From CAZWVM01 sp964637705 (lineage in GTDB: Bacteria; UBA8481), in NCBI GenBank assembly GCA_964637705.1, contig CAZWVM010000044.1:1-21527 (forward strand): 21,527 nt of DNA. The letters run 5' to 3'. The notes under the pieces were generated by a model, which saw only the letters and a program-made list of their open reading frames with translations, made no database searches and was not told where the DNA came from. Positions within the stretch are counted from its first letter, which is position 1, and every line of letters starts with the position of its first letter. A program made the translations under genes and the position numbers. This document shows, piece after piece, positions 1-8,025 of this stretch.

Positions 1-750
1 CCCGAGGACAAGATCAAGGACATCATCGGCCCCGGCGGCAAGATGATCCGCAAGATCCAGTCCGAGAGCGGCGCGGAGCTCGACATGGCCGACGACGGCA
101 CCCTCACCATCGCCGCGTGGGACAACGAGAGCGGCGCGCGCGCCCGCGAGATGGTCGAGTACATCACGGCCGAGGCGGAACTCGGCGCGGTGTACGAGGG
201 CAAGGTCGTGCGCCTCATGAAGTTCGGCGCCTTCGTCGAGTACCTGCCCGGTAAGGACGGCCTTGTTCATATTTCGCAGCTCGATATCGTCGCCCCCCGC
301 TCCGTCGAGGACGCGGTCAAGGAAGGCGATGTCATCAAGGTCAAGGTCGTGGAGAAGGACTCCATGGGCCGCATCAATCTCTCCCGCAAGGCCGTGCTCC
401 TCTCGGAGCAGGGCATGAGCGCCGAGGAGATCGAGAAGAGCTACGCGAGCGACATGGCGGATCGCGGCGGCCGCGGTGGACGCGGCGACCGTGACCGTGG
501 AGGTTTCCGCGGCGGACGCGACCGAGACCGCGGGGACCGCGGAGGTTATCGCGGCGGACGGGACCGGGATCGCGGGGACCGCGGAGGCTATCGCGGCGAC
601 CGGGATCGGGACCGCGGGGATCGTGCGACGAGCCCCGACCGCGCCGGCGATCGGGACCGCGGACGTGACTATGATCGCGGCGGGGATCGGGATCGCGGCG
701 GCCGGGAGGGACGTGATTTCCGTCCGCGCCGGGACTACGACGCCGACTGA
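1..750 (+). CDS. pnp: Polyribonucleotide nucleotidyltransferase (PNPase), C-terminal part
   Basis: This is the 3' end of the gene for PNPase, the phosphorolytic 3'-5' exoribonuclease of RNA turnover. The reading frame is open from base 1, so the RNase PH-like catalytic domains lie outside the window. The visible 249 residues start in the KH RNA-binding domain (IIGPGGK, the GxxG loop, residues 9-15). The S1 domain follows (GAVYEGKVVRLMKFGAFVEY at about residues 62-81, then DGLVHISQLD). After a short linker comes a tail of about 95 residues made almost only of Arg, Gly and Asp, with repeats such as GGRDRDRGDRGGYR. RGG-type tails are known to bind RNA non-specifically or mediate protein contacts; here that role is inferred. 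A strong terminator follows the stop codon. Identity is clear from the KH-S1 order and motifs. Confidence 0.95.
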   Translation, partial: PEDKIKDIIGPGGKMIRKIQSESGAELDMADDGTLTIAAWDNESGARAREMVEYITAEAELGAVYEGKVVRLMKFGAFVEYLPGKDGLVHISQLDIVAPRSVEDAVKEGDVIKVKVVEKDSMGRINLSRKAVLLSEQGMSAEEIEKSYASDMADRGGRGGRGDRDRGGFRGGRDRDRGDRGGYRGGRDRDRGDRGGYRGDRDRDRGDRATSPDRAGDRDRGRDYDRGGDRDRGGREGRDFRPRRDYDAD

Positions 751-764
751 CGCAGAACTGTGAC

Positions 765-802
765 ACGCGGCGTCGTCTTCGGACGGCGCCGCGTCTTTTT
801 TT
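765..802 (+). terminator. Rho-independent terminator of pnp
   Basis: A 13-bp stem (765-777 with 782-794, one G-U pair) is closed by a C(UUCG)G tetraloop and followed by a run of nine T. It begins 15 bases after the pnp stop codon and ends 15 bases before uppP starts, so it separates the two genes. The UUCG loop makes an unusually stable hairpin. Confidence 0.9.
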
Positions 803-817
803 GGACGGGAGAGCTCG

Positions 818-1639
818 ATGACCTACGGTGAAGCCATCGTCCTGGGGATCGTCCAGGGCCTGACGGAATACCTGCCGATCTCGTCGACGGCTCACCTGCG
901 GATCCTGCCGGCGCTCCTGGGGTGGAGCGATCCCGGGGCCGCCTTCACCGCGGTCACCCAGCTCGGAACGCTCCTCGCCGTCTTCGTCTACTACGCGCGC
1001 GACCTCGGCGCTCTCGGGCGGAATTCCCTGCTCGAGGCGCGGTCGAAGGCGTGGACGGGCCCCAACCTGACCCTCGCGGCGGCCATCCTCGCCGGCACGG
1101 TCCCGATCGGCATCCTCGGGATCCTCTTCAAGCGTTCCATCGAGACCGACCTCCGCGGGCTCCCGGTGATCGCCTCGTCGCTCATCCTCCTCGCGATCGT
1201 TCTCGCGTTTGCCGAAGCGGTCGGCAAGCGCACGCGGACGGCGGCGAGTCTCGGCTTCTGGGAAATCCAGTTGATCGGCCTGGCTCAGGCCGTCGCTCTC
1301 ATCCCGGGCGCCTCGCGCTCGGGAACGACGATTACAGCCGCGCTCTTTTTGGGCCTGGGGCGCGCCGAGGCCGCCCGATTCTCGTTTCTCCTCGGCATCC
1401 CGGCCGTGGCCGCCGCGGGGATCTTCGAGCTGAAGGATCTCATCGAGGACGGAACCGGTTTGATCTCGCCCGGCGTGCTCCTCACGGCGATCGCCGCGGC
1501 CTTCGTCTCCGGCTACCTCGCGATCGACGGCCTCATCCGCTTCCTCGGATCACGCTCGACGACCGTCTTCATCGTCTACCGGATCGCGTTGGGCCTCCTC
1601 ATCTTCGGCCTGCTATCGCGAGGGCTTCTCGTCGGCTGA
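818..1639 (+). CDS. uppP: Undecaprenyl-diphosphatase (UppP/BacA)
   Basis: This is an integral membrane phosphatase that converts undecaprenyl diphosphate to undecaprenyl phosphate, recycling the lipid carrier for peptidoglycan and other envelope polymers. The 273 residues match the usual family length. The first family motif is QGLTEYLPISSTAHL (residues 13-27, with Glu17 and the SSTAH segment). The second is PGASRSGTT (162-170, with the conserved Arg). Several hydrophobic helices fill the rest. The ATG at 818 is preceded by a GGGAG ribosome-binding site. Its end overlaps the convergent methyltransferase gene by 27 bp. Confidence is high from both motifs. Confidence 0.96.
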   Translation: MTYGEAIVLGIVQGLTEYLPISSTAHLRILPALLGWSDPGAAFTAVTQLGTLLAVFVYYARDLGALGRNSLLEARSKAWTGPNLTLAAAILAGTVPIGILGILFKRSIETDLRGLPVIASSLILLAIVLAFAEAVGKRTRTAASLGFWEIQLIGLAQAVALIPGASRSGTTITAALFLGLGRAEAARFSFLLGIPAVAAAGIFELKDLIEDGTGLISPGVLLTAIAAAFVSGYLAIDGLIRFLGSRSTTVFIVYRIALGLLIFGLLSRGLLVG

Positions 1640-2416
1640 TTCGCCCGGGTGATTCGGACCCGTCCTCGCCACCGCGAAGATGTGGTCCGCGAAGAAGAGC
1701 CTGAACAAGGGGACCGTGTGGGTGAAACGGTAGATGAATCCCGATCCCGGCGGGCATTCGTGCTCCAGCCAGGCCCGAACCTCGAAGCCCGCCCGGCGCA
1801 GGTCGTCCTTGAGCGAGAAGAGGCTCTGCTCGTTCACGTGCATGATCTCGTCGTGCGGCTTCCGCGGGCTCTTCGGCTTTCTTATGCCGGCCAATAGCAG
1901 GACGACCCGCGCGACCGGGTACGCGTATTCCGTGTGCCAACGGTTCGGCCAGGTGTGGATGATGATCTCGCCGCCGGGCGCGAGGCGCTCACCGAGGTCG
2001 CGGTAGAGTCGCGAGAGCTGTTCCGGCGTCAGATGCTCCACCACGTCGGCCATCAGGATCGCGTCGAAGCGCTCGTCGGGGAGATCGGCGACGTCTCCGA
2101 GCACGAAGCGGGGTGCGACGCCCTGTCGCACGGCCGCCTCTCGGGCCAGTTCGATCGCCGCCTCCGCGTAATCCAGGCCAGTGGCCTCCGCTCCCCGCAA
2201 CGCGGCATGGATGACCAGTTCCCCGCATCCGCAACCGACGTCGAGGATCTTTCGGCCGGGGCCGGGGCGGGCGAGGCCGAGGAGCTTGGTGTGGATCGAA
2301 GAAAGCTCAGCGCCGCCCGAGCGGACGAATTCGTCGGAGCCCTGGCGCGCGTGCAGGAAGTAGTCGCGGGAGTAGACCTCGGGCGGAACGGGCGTCTTCG
2401 AATTGCTGGGTTTCAT
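1613..2416 (-). CDS. Class I SAM-dependent methyltransferase
   Basis: The 267-residue protein has a Rossmann-fold methyltransferase core. Motif I is ILDVGCGCGE at residues 57-66. The acidic residue of motif II is in GLDYAEAAIE (about 79-88). A UbiG-like DAILMADVVEHLTPEQL segment and the later LAPGGEIIIHTWPNRW strand follow. It has no signal peptide. The C-terminal part (IMHVNEQSLFSLKDDLRRAGFEV) resembles that of small-molecule or lipid/sugar methyltransferases, but the substrate cannot be read from the sequence. The gene converges on uppP and overlaps its end. It is transcribed divergently from the PBP gene across a short gap of about 95 bp, which must hold both promoters. The family call is sure; the function is unknown. 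Confidence 0.88.
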   Translation of the reverse strand: MKPSNSKTPVPPEVYSRDYFLHARQGSDEFVRSGGAELSSIHTKLLGLARPGPGRKILDVGCGCGELVIHAALRGAEATGLDYAEAAIELAREAAVRQGVAPRFVLGDVADLPDERFDAILMADVVEHLTPEQLSRLYRDLGERLAPGGEIIIHTWPNRWHTEYAYPVARVVLLLAGIRKPKSPRKPHDEIMHVNEQSLFSLKDDLRRAGFEVRAWLEHECPPGSGFIYRFTHTVPLFRLFFADHIFAVARTGPNHPGESADEKPSR

Positions 2417-2511
2417 CGTCCCCCTCTATCTTATACACAGCCCCGCGGAATGCCCGTTCTTTCGCTCCCGGTCGCGTTGAGGATGGAGACGCGCGGGTGT
2501 AGAATCGCGCC

Positions 2512-4881
2512 ATGGCGCGCAGGGAGATGAAATCGAAGGGGGGCAAGCCCGCATCCGGCAAGGCCAAGGGGTGCATTCGGGGCGTGATCCGGACGATCGA
2601 GTACGGGCTCTTCGCATCCGCCGTCCTCGCCACCCTCGCCTTCACCGGTCTCGTTCTGCTCTTCTATCTCTATGCGCGCGATCTCCCCTCCCTCGAGCCG
2701 CTCGACCTCTACTCCTCCGCGAGTGGTCCCGACGCGCGTTGGAGCCAGGCCACCCAGATCCAGGCCTCGGACGGGACTCTCATCGGCCAGTTCTATGAAG
2801 AGGACCGGGTGATCCTCAACATCGGCCAGATCCCCCCGGTCATGCAGAAGGCGATCATCGCCGTCGAAGACGAGCGCTTCGACAGGTCGCACCCGTTCTC
2901 CTGGGTGCGCGACGCGGGAATCGACCCCGTCGGCATCGTGCGCGCCGCTCTCGCAAACTTCCTCTCCGGCGGACGACGCACCCAGGGCGGCTCCACGATC
3001 ACCCAGCAGCTCGCGAAGAACCTCTTCCTGACCCGCGACAAGACGATCCGGCGCAAGATCCAGGAGATCGCTCTCGCCTACCGCATCGAGCACAAGTACT
3101 CGCGTGACGAGATCATGGAGAGGTACCTGAACAAGGTCTTCTTCGGGAATCGCGCCTATGGAGTCGCTTCGGCGGCGACGCGCTACTTCGGCGTCGACCT
3201 CACCCGGCCCGGCTCCACCCTCACCCTCGGCCAGGCCGCCATGCTCGCGGGACTCGTCAAGGCGCCGTCCTCCTACGCACCGCACCGCCACCGCGACCGC
3301 GCGGAGGCGCGCCAGCGCATCGTTCTCGGGCGCATGGTCGATTGCGGCTACATCAGGCCCGACGAGATCGAGCCGGCGATCAAGGACTTCTGGGATTCGT
3401 TCGATTCCAAGGTCGTGACCGTGCCCGACGACGACACGGCCTCCTTCGACGTTCGCGTCTCGCAGGCCGGATTCTTCGTCGAATACGTCAGGCAGGAACT
3501 GCTCCGCGTCTTCGACGAGGAGACGATCTACCGCGGCGGAATCGTCGTGCGGACGACCCTCGATCCCCGCATGCAGGCCGCGGCCGAGGCCGCCGTGAAG
3601 AGGGGCCTGGAGTCCCTGACGAGGGAACTCCCGGCCCGGACGCTTGCGAAGGGTCCCCTGGAGGCCGCACTCGTCGTCATCGACCACAAGACGGGCGCCG
3701 TCCTCGCCATGGTCGGAGGCGGATCGGGGCGGGGCGACACCCAGTTCAACCGCGCGGTCCAGGCGCGGCGCCAGGCCGGGTCCTCCTTCAAGCCCTTCGT
3801 CTACTACACGGCTCTCAGCGAGACGGCCACGCTCGGCACCGTCCTTCGCGACGAACAGATTCTCTTCGAGGAACTCCAGAACTGGTCGCCCTCGAACTAC
3901 GACAACAAGTTCCACGGACCCGTCCTGCCTCGCACCGCGATCACGCATTCCTACAACGTCGCGGCAGTCCAGATGTACCTGCAGGCCGGCGGCGAGAGGA
4001 TCATCCGGGCCCTTGGCGAGGACTTCGGGATCAACACGGCGTCGATGAAGCCCTATCCCTCGCTCGCGCTCGGCGCCTTCGAGGTGACGCTTCTCGAGAT
4101 GACCTCCGCCTACTCGGCCTGGGCGAACGAGGGCACGCGGTTCGAGCCCTACCCGATCCTCTCGGTCTCCAATCGGCTCGGTCGCGCCGTCCCGGCCCGC
4201 AACGGACAGGGTGAGCGGAGCGACTTCACGCCCTTCCCCTCCCACCGGGTCTCACGTCCCGAGGTCTCCTACCTCATGACCTCGATTCTCCAGAGCGTCG
4301 TCCAGCGCGGCACGGCCGCGTCGGCGGTCGGCGCGAAGATCGGCCGCATCCCGGCCGCGGGCAAGACCGGCACGACCAACGATTACGCCGACGCCTGGTT
4401 CGTCGGCTATACGCCGTCGATCACCTGCGGCGTCTGGGTCGGTTTCGATGCGCGCCGTACGATGGGAAGCGGGATGACGGGCGGCCGCGCGGCCGGACGC
4501 ATCTGGGCCGACTTCGTCCGGAACGCCTTCAAGGACCAACCGCCCGGCGCCTTCCCCGCTCCGCCCCCGGACAAGGTCGTCTCCGTCTCGGTCTGCGCCC
4601 TGAGCGGTCTCCGTCCTTCTCCCGACTGCGTCAACACCATCCAGGAACTCTTCCTGGCCGGCACGGCTCCGGTCGAAATCTGCCCCTACCATTCCGATCC
4701 CGCGCTCCTGCAGGAGTTCCTCTATGGCGCGGCGGCCGCGGATACGGGCCTGGTGCAGTGGCCGGACATCACCGGGATCGGGCTCGACCTGGCCCAGGAA
4801 CGAAGAAACCTGCAGGAGATCCTCGACGCCGAGGCTCCGCCGCCCGCCGCCCCGCCGACAACCGCACCGCTTCCCCGGTAA
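2512..4881 (+). CDS. mrcA: Class A penicillin-binding protein (PBP1A-type transglycosylase/transpeptidase)
   Basis: This bifunctional murein polymerase builds glycan strands from lipid II and cross-links them in the periplasm. A short basic cytoplasmic tail (1-30) precedes one membrane anchor (about 33-54). The glycosyltransferase (GT51) domain shows VEDERF (catalytic Glu119), GGSTITQQLAKN (159-170) and the RYLNKVFFG segment. The transpeptidase domain carries all three motifs: SSFK with catalytic Ser424 and Lys427, SYN (480-482), and KTGT (618-621). At 789 residues it has the usual length, and the C-terminal tail is Pro/Ala-rich. The stop codon lies seven bases before the left arm of a palindromic element. 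Functional pairing with uppP is biochemical (both serve the lipid II cycle), but the two genes are separated by the methyltransferase. Confidence 0.96.
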   Translation: MARREMKSKGGKPASGKAKGCIRGVIRTIEYGLFASAVLATLAFTGLVLLFYLYARDLPSLEPLDLYSSASGPDARWSQATQIQASDGTLIGQFYEEDRVILNIGQIPPVMQKAIIAVEDERFDRSHPFSWVRDAGIDPVGIVRAALANFLSGGRRTQGGSTITQQLAKNLFLTRDKTIRRKIQEIALAYRIEHKYSRDEIMERYLNKVFFGNRAYGVASAATRYFGVDLTRPGSTLTLGQAAMLAGLVKAPSSYAPHRHRDRAEARQRIVLGRMVDCGYIRPDEIEPAIKDFWDSFDSKVVTVPDDDTASFDVRVSQAGFFVEYVRQELLRVFDEETIYRGGIVVRTTLDPRMQAAAEAAVKRGLESLTRELPARTLAKGPLEAALVVIDHKTGAVLAMVGGGSGRGDTQFNRAVQARRQAGSSFKPFVYYTALSETATLGTVLRDEQILFEELQNWSPSNYDNKFHGPVLPRTAITHSYNVAAVQMYLQAGGERIIRALGEDFGINTASMKPYPSLALGAFEVTLLEMTSAYSAWANEGTRFEPYPILSVSNRLGRAVPARNGQGERSDFTPFPSHRVSRPEVSYLMTSILQSVVQRGTAASAVGAKIGRIPAAGKTGTTNDYADAWFVGYTPSITCGVWVGFDARRTMGSGMTGGRAAGRIWADFVRNAFKDQPPGAFPAPPPDKVVSVSVCALSGLRPSPDCVNTIQELFLAGTAPVEICPYHSDPALLQEFLYGAAAADTGLVQWPDITGIGLDLAQERRNLQEILDAEAPPPAAPPTTAPLPR

Positions 4882-4887
4882 ACCCCC

Positions 4888-4996
4888 GGTGTCAGGCAAT
4901 TACTTTCTTACACATGGCATTCTGTTGTCCAACTCGCTTCGTTTCAACGCTCTAATGACGGAAGTGACACTGGTAAGAAAGTAATTGCCTGACACC
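4888..4996. mobile_element. 109-bp MITE-like palindromic element
   Basis: Perfect 24-bp inverted repeats (4888-4911 and 4973-4996, outer ends GGTGTCAGGC and GCCTGACACC) flank a 61-bp centre that codes for nothing recognisable. The element is AT-richer than its surroundings. It sits in the gap between the PBP stop codon and the purH stop codon. Ends of the GGTGTCAG/CTGACACC type are familiar from palindromes mobilised by IS200-like (REP-associated) tyrosine transposases; that assignment is an inference. It could also act as a two-way terminator between convergent genes. No transposase gene is present in the window. Confidence 0.6.
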
Positions 4997-5005
4997 GTTC
5001 TGGAA

Positions 5006-6487
5006 TCAGTGCCGGAAGTGACGCGCCCCCGTGAAAACGAGAGCCATTCCGAGCTTGTCGGCCGCCGCGATGACCTCTTCGTCGCGCACCGATCCGCCGG
5101 GCTGAATGACGGCCGAAACGCCCTTCGCGCTCTCGATGCCGTCCGCGAACGGGAAGAAGGCGTCGGAAGCCATCACGGCGCCCTCGGCCTTCTCGCCGGC
5201 CTTCTGAACCGCGATCCGGACCGAGTCGGCCCGGTTCATCTGCCCGGCCCCGATGCCGACCGTGACGCCGTCCTTCACCAGGACGATCGCGTTCGAACGG
5301 ACGTGCTTCACGACCGACTCGGCGATCTTCATGTCACGCATTTCGCGCTCGTCCGGATCGCGCTTCGAGACCGTCTTGAGAAGGCACTCCGGTGACGAAC
5401 TCGTCAGTCGGTCCGTGCTCTGCACCAGGATCCCGCCCGGCACGCTCCTGTACTCCCATGCGTCCCTGCTTCGCTCCGGCCACTCGACGATCCGGATGTT
5501 CTTCCGCTTCGAGAGCTCCCGGCGGGCGCCGTCCGTGAAGCCGTTCGCGACGACGACCTCGAGGAAGAGGCCCTCGAGGACGCGGCAGCACTCCTCGTCC
5601 ACGACGCCATGGGCGGCGACGATGCCGCCGAAGGCCGAGACGCGGTCGGCCTCCACGGCGGCGGCCATGGAGGCGGCGAGCGACGACTTGAGTGCCGCGC
5701 CGCAGGGATTCTGGTGCTTGATGACGGCCACGGCGCCCGGCCCGATGTCGTCGGCGAGGGCGATGGCCGCGGAGAGATCCAGGAGGTTGTTGTAGGAAAG
5801 CTCCTTGCCCTCGTGGATGCGCGCATCGTGCAGTCCCGGCCCCGGAAACCTCCACCACGTGGCCTCCTGGTGGGGATTCTCGCCGTATCTCATCGAACGC
5901 CCGTCGCGGCTCACGATCCGGAGTGATGGGCTCTGTCGATAGGCCGCCGCGATGTTTGCATCGTAGGACTCGACGTGATCCCAGGCCTTGGAGGCGAGCC
6001 GGGTCCGGCCGGCCGCGATGCGGGCTTCGTCGCCGCTCGCAAGATCCATGACGGCGGCCGAGTAATCCGCGGGATCCACAAGCACCGTGACCGCGCGGGC
6101 GTTCTTCGCCGCGGCACGGATGAGGGAGACTCCTCCGATGTCGATCTTGTCGGTGCTGGGAGACGAGGGATCGAAGTCGTAGAGATTGCAGATGACAACG
6201 TCGATCAGAGGCAGTTGCTTCTCCGCCATCTGCTCGAGATCGCCGGGATTCTCGCGGCGGCAGAGGATGCCGGCGAAGATGACGGGCGAAAGCGTCTTCA
6301 CGCGACCGCCCAGAAGCTCTCCATAGCCCGAAAGCGTCCCCGCGTCGATGATCGTGCAACCGGCCCCCTCGAGGACCTTCGCGGTCCCGCCGGTCGCGAT
6401 GATGGCATAGCCGAGTTTCTCGAGCGCGGAGGCCGCCTCGACGACCCCGGTCTTGTCCGTGACGGATATCAATGCGTGCCGCTTCAT
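5006..6487 (-). CDS. purH: Bifunctional AICAR transformylase / IMP cyclohydrolase
   Basis: PurH carries out the last two steps of de novo purine synthesis: AICAR plus 10-formyl-THF to FAICAR, then ring closure to IMP. The 493 residues cover both domains. The N-terminal IMP cyclohydrolase has ALISVTDKTGV (5-15), ATGGTAKVLE and GGRVKTLSP (60-68). The transformylase has MRYGENPHQEA (199-209), the catalytic Lys-His pair in KHQNPCG (257-263), and the typical end FTGARHFRH. The frame is open 36 codons further upstream into the tRNA fragment, but family alignment and a GGGGGA ribosome-binding site choose the ATG at 6485-6487. The start is only 44 bp from the tRNA-derived left end of the integrated element, so the native upstream region has been displaced. 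Confidence 0.95.
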   Translation of the reverse strand: MKRHALISVTDKTGVVEAASALEKLGYAIIATGGTAKVLEGAGCTIIDAGTLSGYGELLGGRVKTLSPVIFAGILCRRENPGDLEQMAEKQLPLIDVVICNLYDFDPSSPSTDKIDIGGVSLIRAAAKNARAVTVLVDPADYSAAVMDLASGDEARIAAGRTRLASKAWDHVESYDANIAAAYRQSPSLRIVSRDGRSMRYGENPHQEATWWRFPGPGLHDARIHEGKELSYNNLLDLSAAIALADDIGPGAVAVIKHQNPCGAALKSSLAASMAAAVEADRVSAFGGIVAAHGVVDEECCRVLEGLFLEVVVANGFTDGARRELSKRKNIRIVEWPERSRDAWEYRSVPGGILVQSTDRLTSSSPECLLKTVSKRDPDEREMRDMKIAESVVKHVRSNAIVLVKDGVTVGIGAGQMNRADSVRIAVQKAGEKAEGAVMASDAFFPFADGIESAKGVSAVIQPGGSVRDEEVIAAADKLGMALVFTGARHFRH

Positions 6488-6531
6488 GGCGAAACGATCC
6501 CCCGAGTATGGAAATATCGAGCAATTTTCTA

Positions 6532-6575
6532 TGGAGCGGGAGAAGGGAATCGAACCCTCGTAGCCAGCTTGGAAG
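6532..6575 (-). repeat. Left attachment site: duplicated 3' part of tRNA-Gly
   Basis: These 44 bases match the 3' part of the tRNA-Gly gene at 19474-19517, in the same orientation. The match covers the CCA end, the acceptor 3' strand, the T arm and half of the anticodon arm, with one mismatch (6563 against 19505). The rest of the tRNA is absent here, so this is the junction copy left by site-specific integration and not a working tRNA. Confidence 0.92.
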
Positions 6576-6656
6576 TCTCTCTCGCCTTCATTCACCTAGG
6601 CTAACTATAGCGATATCAAGGGGTGTTTGCATCGGAAAACTGTCAAATCCGGGAAT

Positions 6657-6677
6657 AAGCGACCAAGGGGCGACCAA
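6657..6677 (+). promoter_or_regulatory. Candidate integrase arm-type sites, left end
   Basis: Two copies of GCGACCAA (6659-6666 and 6670-6677) are spaced by three G, giving an 11-bp period. The whole 21-bp block recurs identically at 19405-19425 near the other end of the element. Direct repeats on both sides of an attachment core are typical of integrase arm-binding sites. In the other copy the block is inside the integrase coding end, so a leftover of an older integrase gene is the alternative. Confidence 0.45.
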
Positions 6678-6729
6678 ATCATCCCTAGCCTAGGTCGCGA
6701 TTCGATGCTCCTGGCGGCACCAACTGCTC

Positions 6730-8025
6730 CTACTTGCGTCTATGTGTATAGTCCTTGAGAAAATCATTCCACGCATGAGTAATAGTAGTTCGGAAGATTT
6801 CTGCGCGCTTTTCCTCGGAGAGCGTCTCGAATCTAGTCAGAAACTCTGGGGGCAGTTTCCCCTCCTTCGCGAATCGCTGAAACCCTTCCCAAAACTTGCG
6901 CCGAGGCCAAAATGGTTGGATGTATTGGGCTATGACCGCCTCTTCGGGAACGTCTGGAAGCGATCTCTCCGCCAGATAGCGCACTCGATAGGACTGGTAT
7001 CCGAAAGCACCGGTTATCACCTCGATCACCTCGGCGAGGTTCCCATACGCCAGGACAAAATCTCCAACCTCGGCCCTGTTGCCGGTTACCTGGGCCAAGA
7101 TTTTGGCAGGCTCGGTATTGGACGCTTCCATCTGCCTGATGCGCGTGTTTATCCCCTCAGGAATGATACCCGTGAGGTCCTGGCATCTGAGCAGGACGGT
7201 CATAGCCAGGGCTCCGCAAGCCGTAACGCTCGCCTCGAGTTTCTCGTTGGTTACGGCAAAGAAATCGGGTTCTTGATGGAAGTGAATGTCGCGGCTCGGC
7301 TCGCTGATGCCGTTGCCATACGAAAGCCCTAGCATCAACTTTTCGTAGGGGCCAGCGTGTTCAAGCGCATATTTAAATCGTTGCCGGAGCGACGCGAATA
7401 CTCCCCCTCCCTTTGTGGCGGCCTTGGCCACGGGCTTGCGTTCCTTCAAATACCAACACTTGGACAAGTCAAAACGGGCGGCTTCCAGCCTCCCGATGGT
7501 CTCACGAACCATCGTGATCGAGTGCTCCACTTTTCCGCTCCGCGCGCCATGAAACTCTTCAAGATCCATCTGGTGACTCTGATGGTAATCGAGGTCGGCG
7601 TAGAGCAGGTAGTGTCGGTAGTATGTGTCACTATTCGTGGTGGTAAATCCGATCAGGTCAACCAAAGCCTCGGTCAATTTCCTGCGCCAAAGACTTTGAT
7701 CGTCTGCGGTCTGCCGGAGCATCACGCGCACCAGCGGGTCCTCAGAATCCAAGGCGGCACTATCGGGTGAATCGGCCAGTTGCTCCTCCCATTTCACCAT
7801 CGCCATTCCGGCCTTCTGGATCTCATCGAGGACACGGTCGAGAAATGCTACGCGGGCGTCATGGTATCCATACGAAACAACAAATCGGATTCCGTTCTCA
7901 ATTCCGAGTGCTTTTCTTAGGTCGATGACGCCCCTTTGACTTACTTCGTAAATGAAGAACGGCCATGTATCTTTCTGCGTGGGTGCTTTCGATATTTCAG
8001 GTGCGCTCTCCGCGACTTCGCTCAC
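6730..8025 (-). CDS. Unrecognised 431-aa protein coupled to hsdR
   Basis: I do not recognise this protein. It is soluble-looking, with no signal peptide or membrane segment, and is rich in charged amphipathic helices. Visible landmarks are WPFFIYEVSQRGVIDLRKAL near the N-terminus, a His/Tyr-rich stretch (TYYRHYLLYADLDYHQSHQ), YGNGISEPSRDIHFHQEPDF in the middle, and an aromatic segment QPFWPRRKFWEGFQRFAKEG near the C-terminus. No nuclease, helicase or kinase motif is evident. Its ATG overlaps the hsdR stop by four bases (ATGA), so it is the last gene of the hsd operon and probably translated by coupling. Its DNA is less GC-rich than hsdM, hsdS and hsdR, which suggests it joined the operon separately. 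An accessory defence or regulatory role is inferred only from position. Confidence 0.85.
   Translation of the reverse strand: MSEVAESAPEISKAPTQKDTWPFFIYEVSQRGVIDLRKALGIENGIRFVVSYGYHDARVAFLDRVLDEIQKAGMAMVKWEEQLADSPDSAALDSEDPLVRVMLRQTADDQSLWRRKLTEALVDLIGFTTTNSDTYYRHYLLYADLDYHQSHQMDLEEFHGARSGKVEHSITMVRETIGRLEAARFDLSKCWYLKERKPVAKAATKGGGVFASLRQRFKYALEHAGPYEKLMLGLSYGNGISEPSRDIHFHQEPDFFAVTNEKLEASVTACGALAMTVLLRCQDLTGIIPEGINTRIRQMEASNTEPAKILAQVTGNRAEVGDFVLAYGNLAEVIEVITGAFGYQSYRVRYLAERSLPDVPEEAVIAQYIQPFWPRRKFWEGFQRFAKEGKLPPEFLTRFETLSEEKRAEIFRTTITHAWNDFLKDYTHRRK

Noticed and set aside
374..895. Arg/Pro-rich minus-strand frame opposite the pnp tail
   Set aside because: It mirrors the RGG repeat DNA and runs through the pnp terminator and the uppP start.
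2431..4245. 604-codon open frame on the minus strand inside the PBP gene
   Set aside because: It is fully antisense to a protein with all class A PBP motifs; high GC content keeps stops rare, and the translation shows no family.
6488..6595. Longer purH start reaching into the tRNA fragment
   Set aside because: The extra 36 residues are the translated tRNA repeat; PurH proteins begin at the RHALISVTDKTG region.
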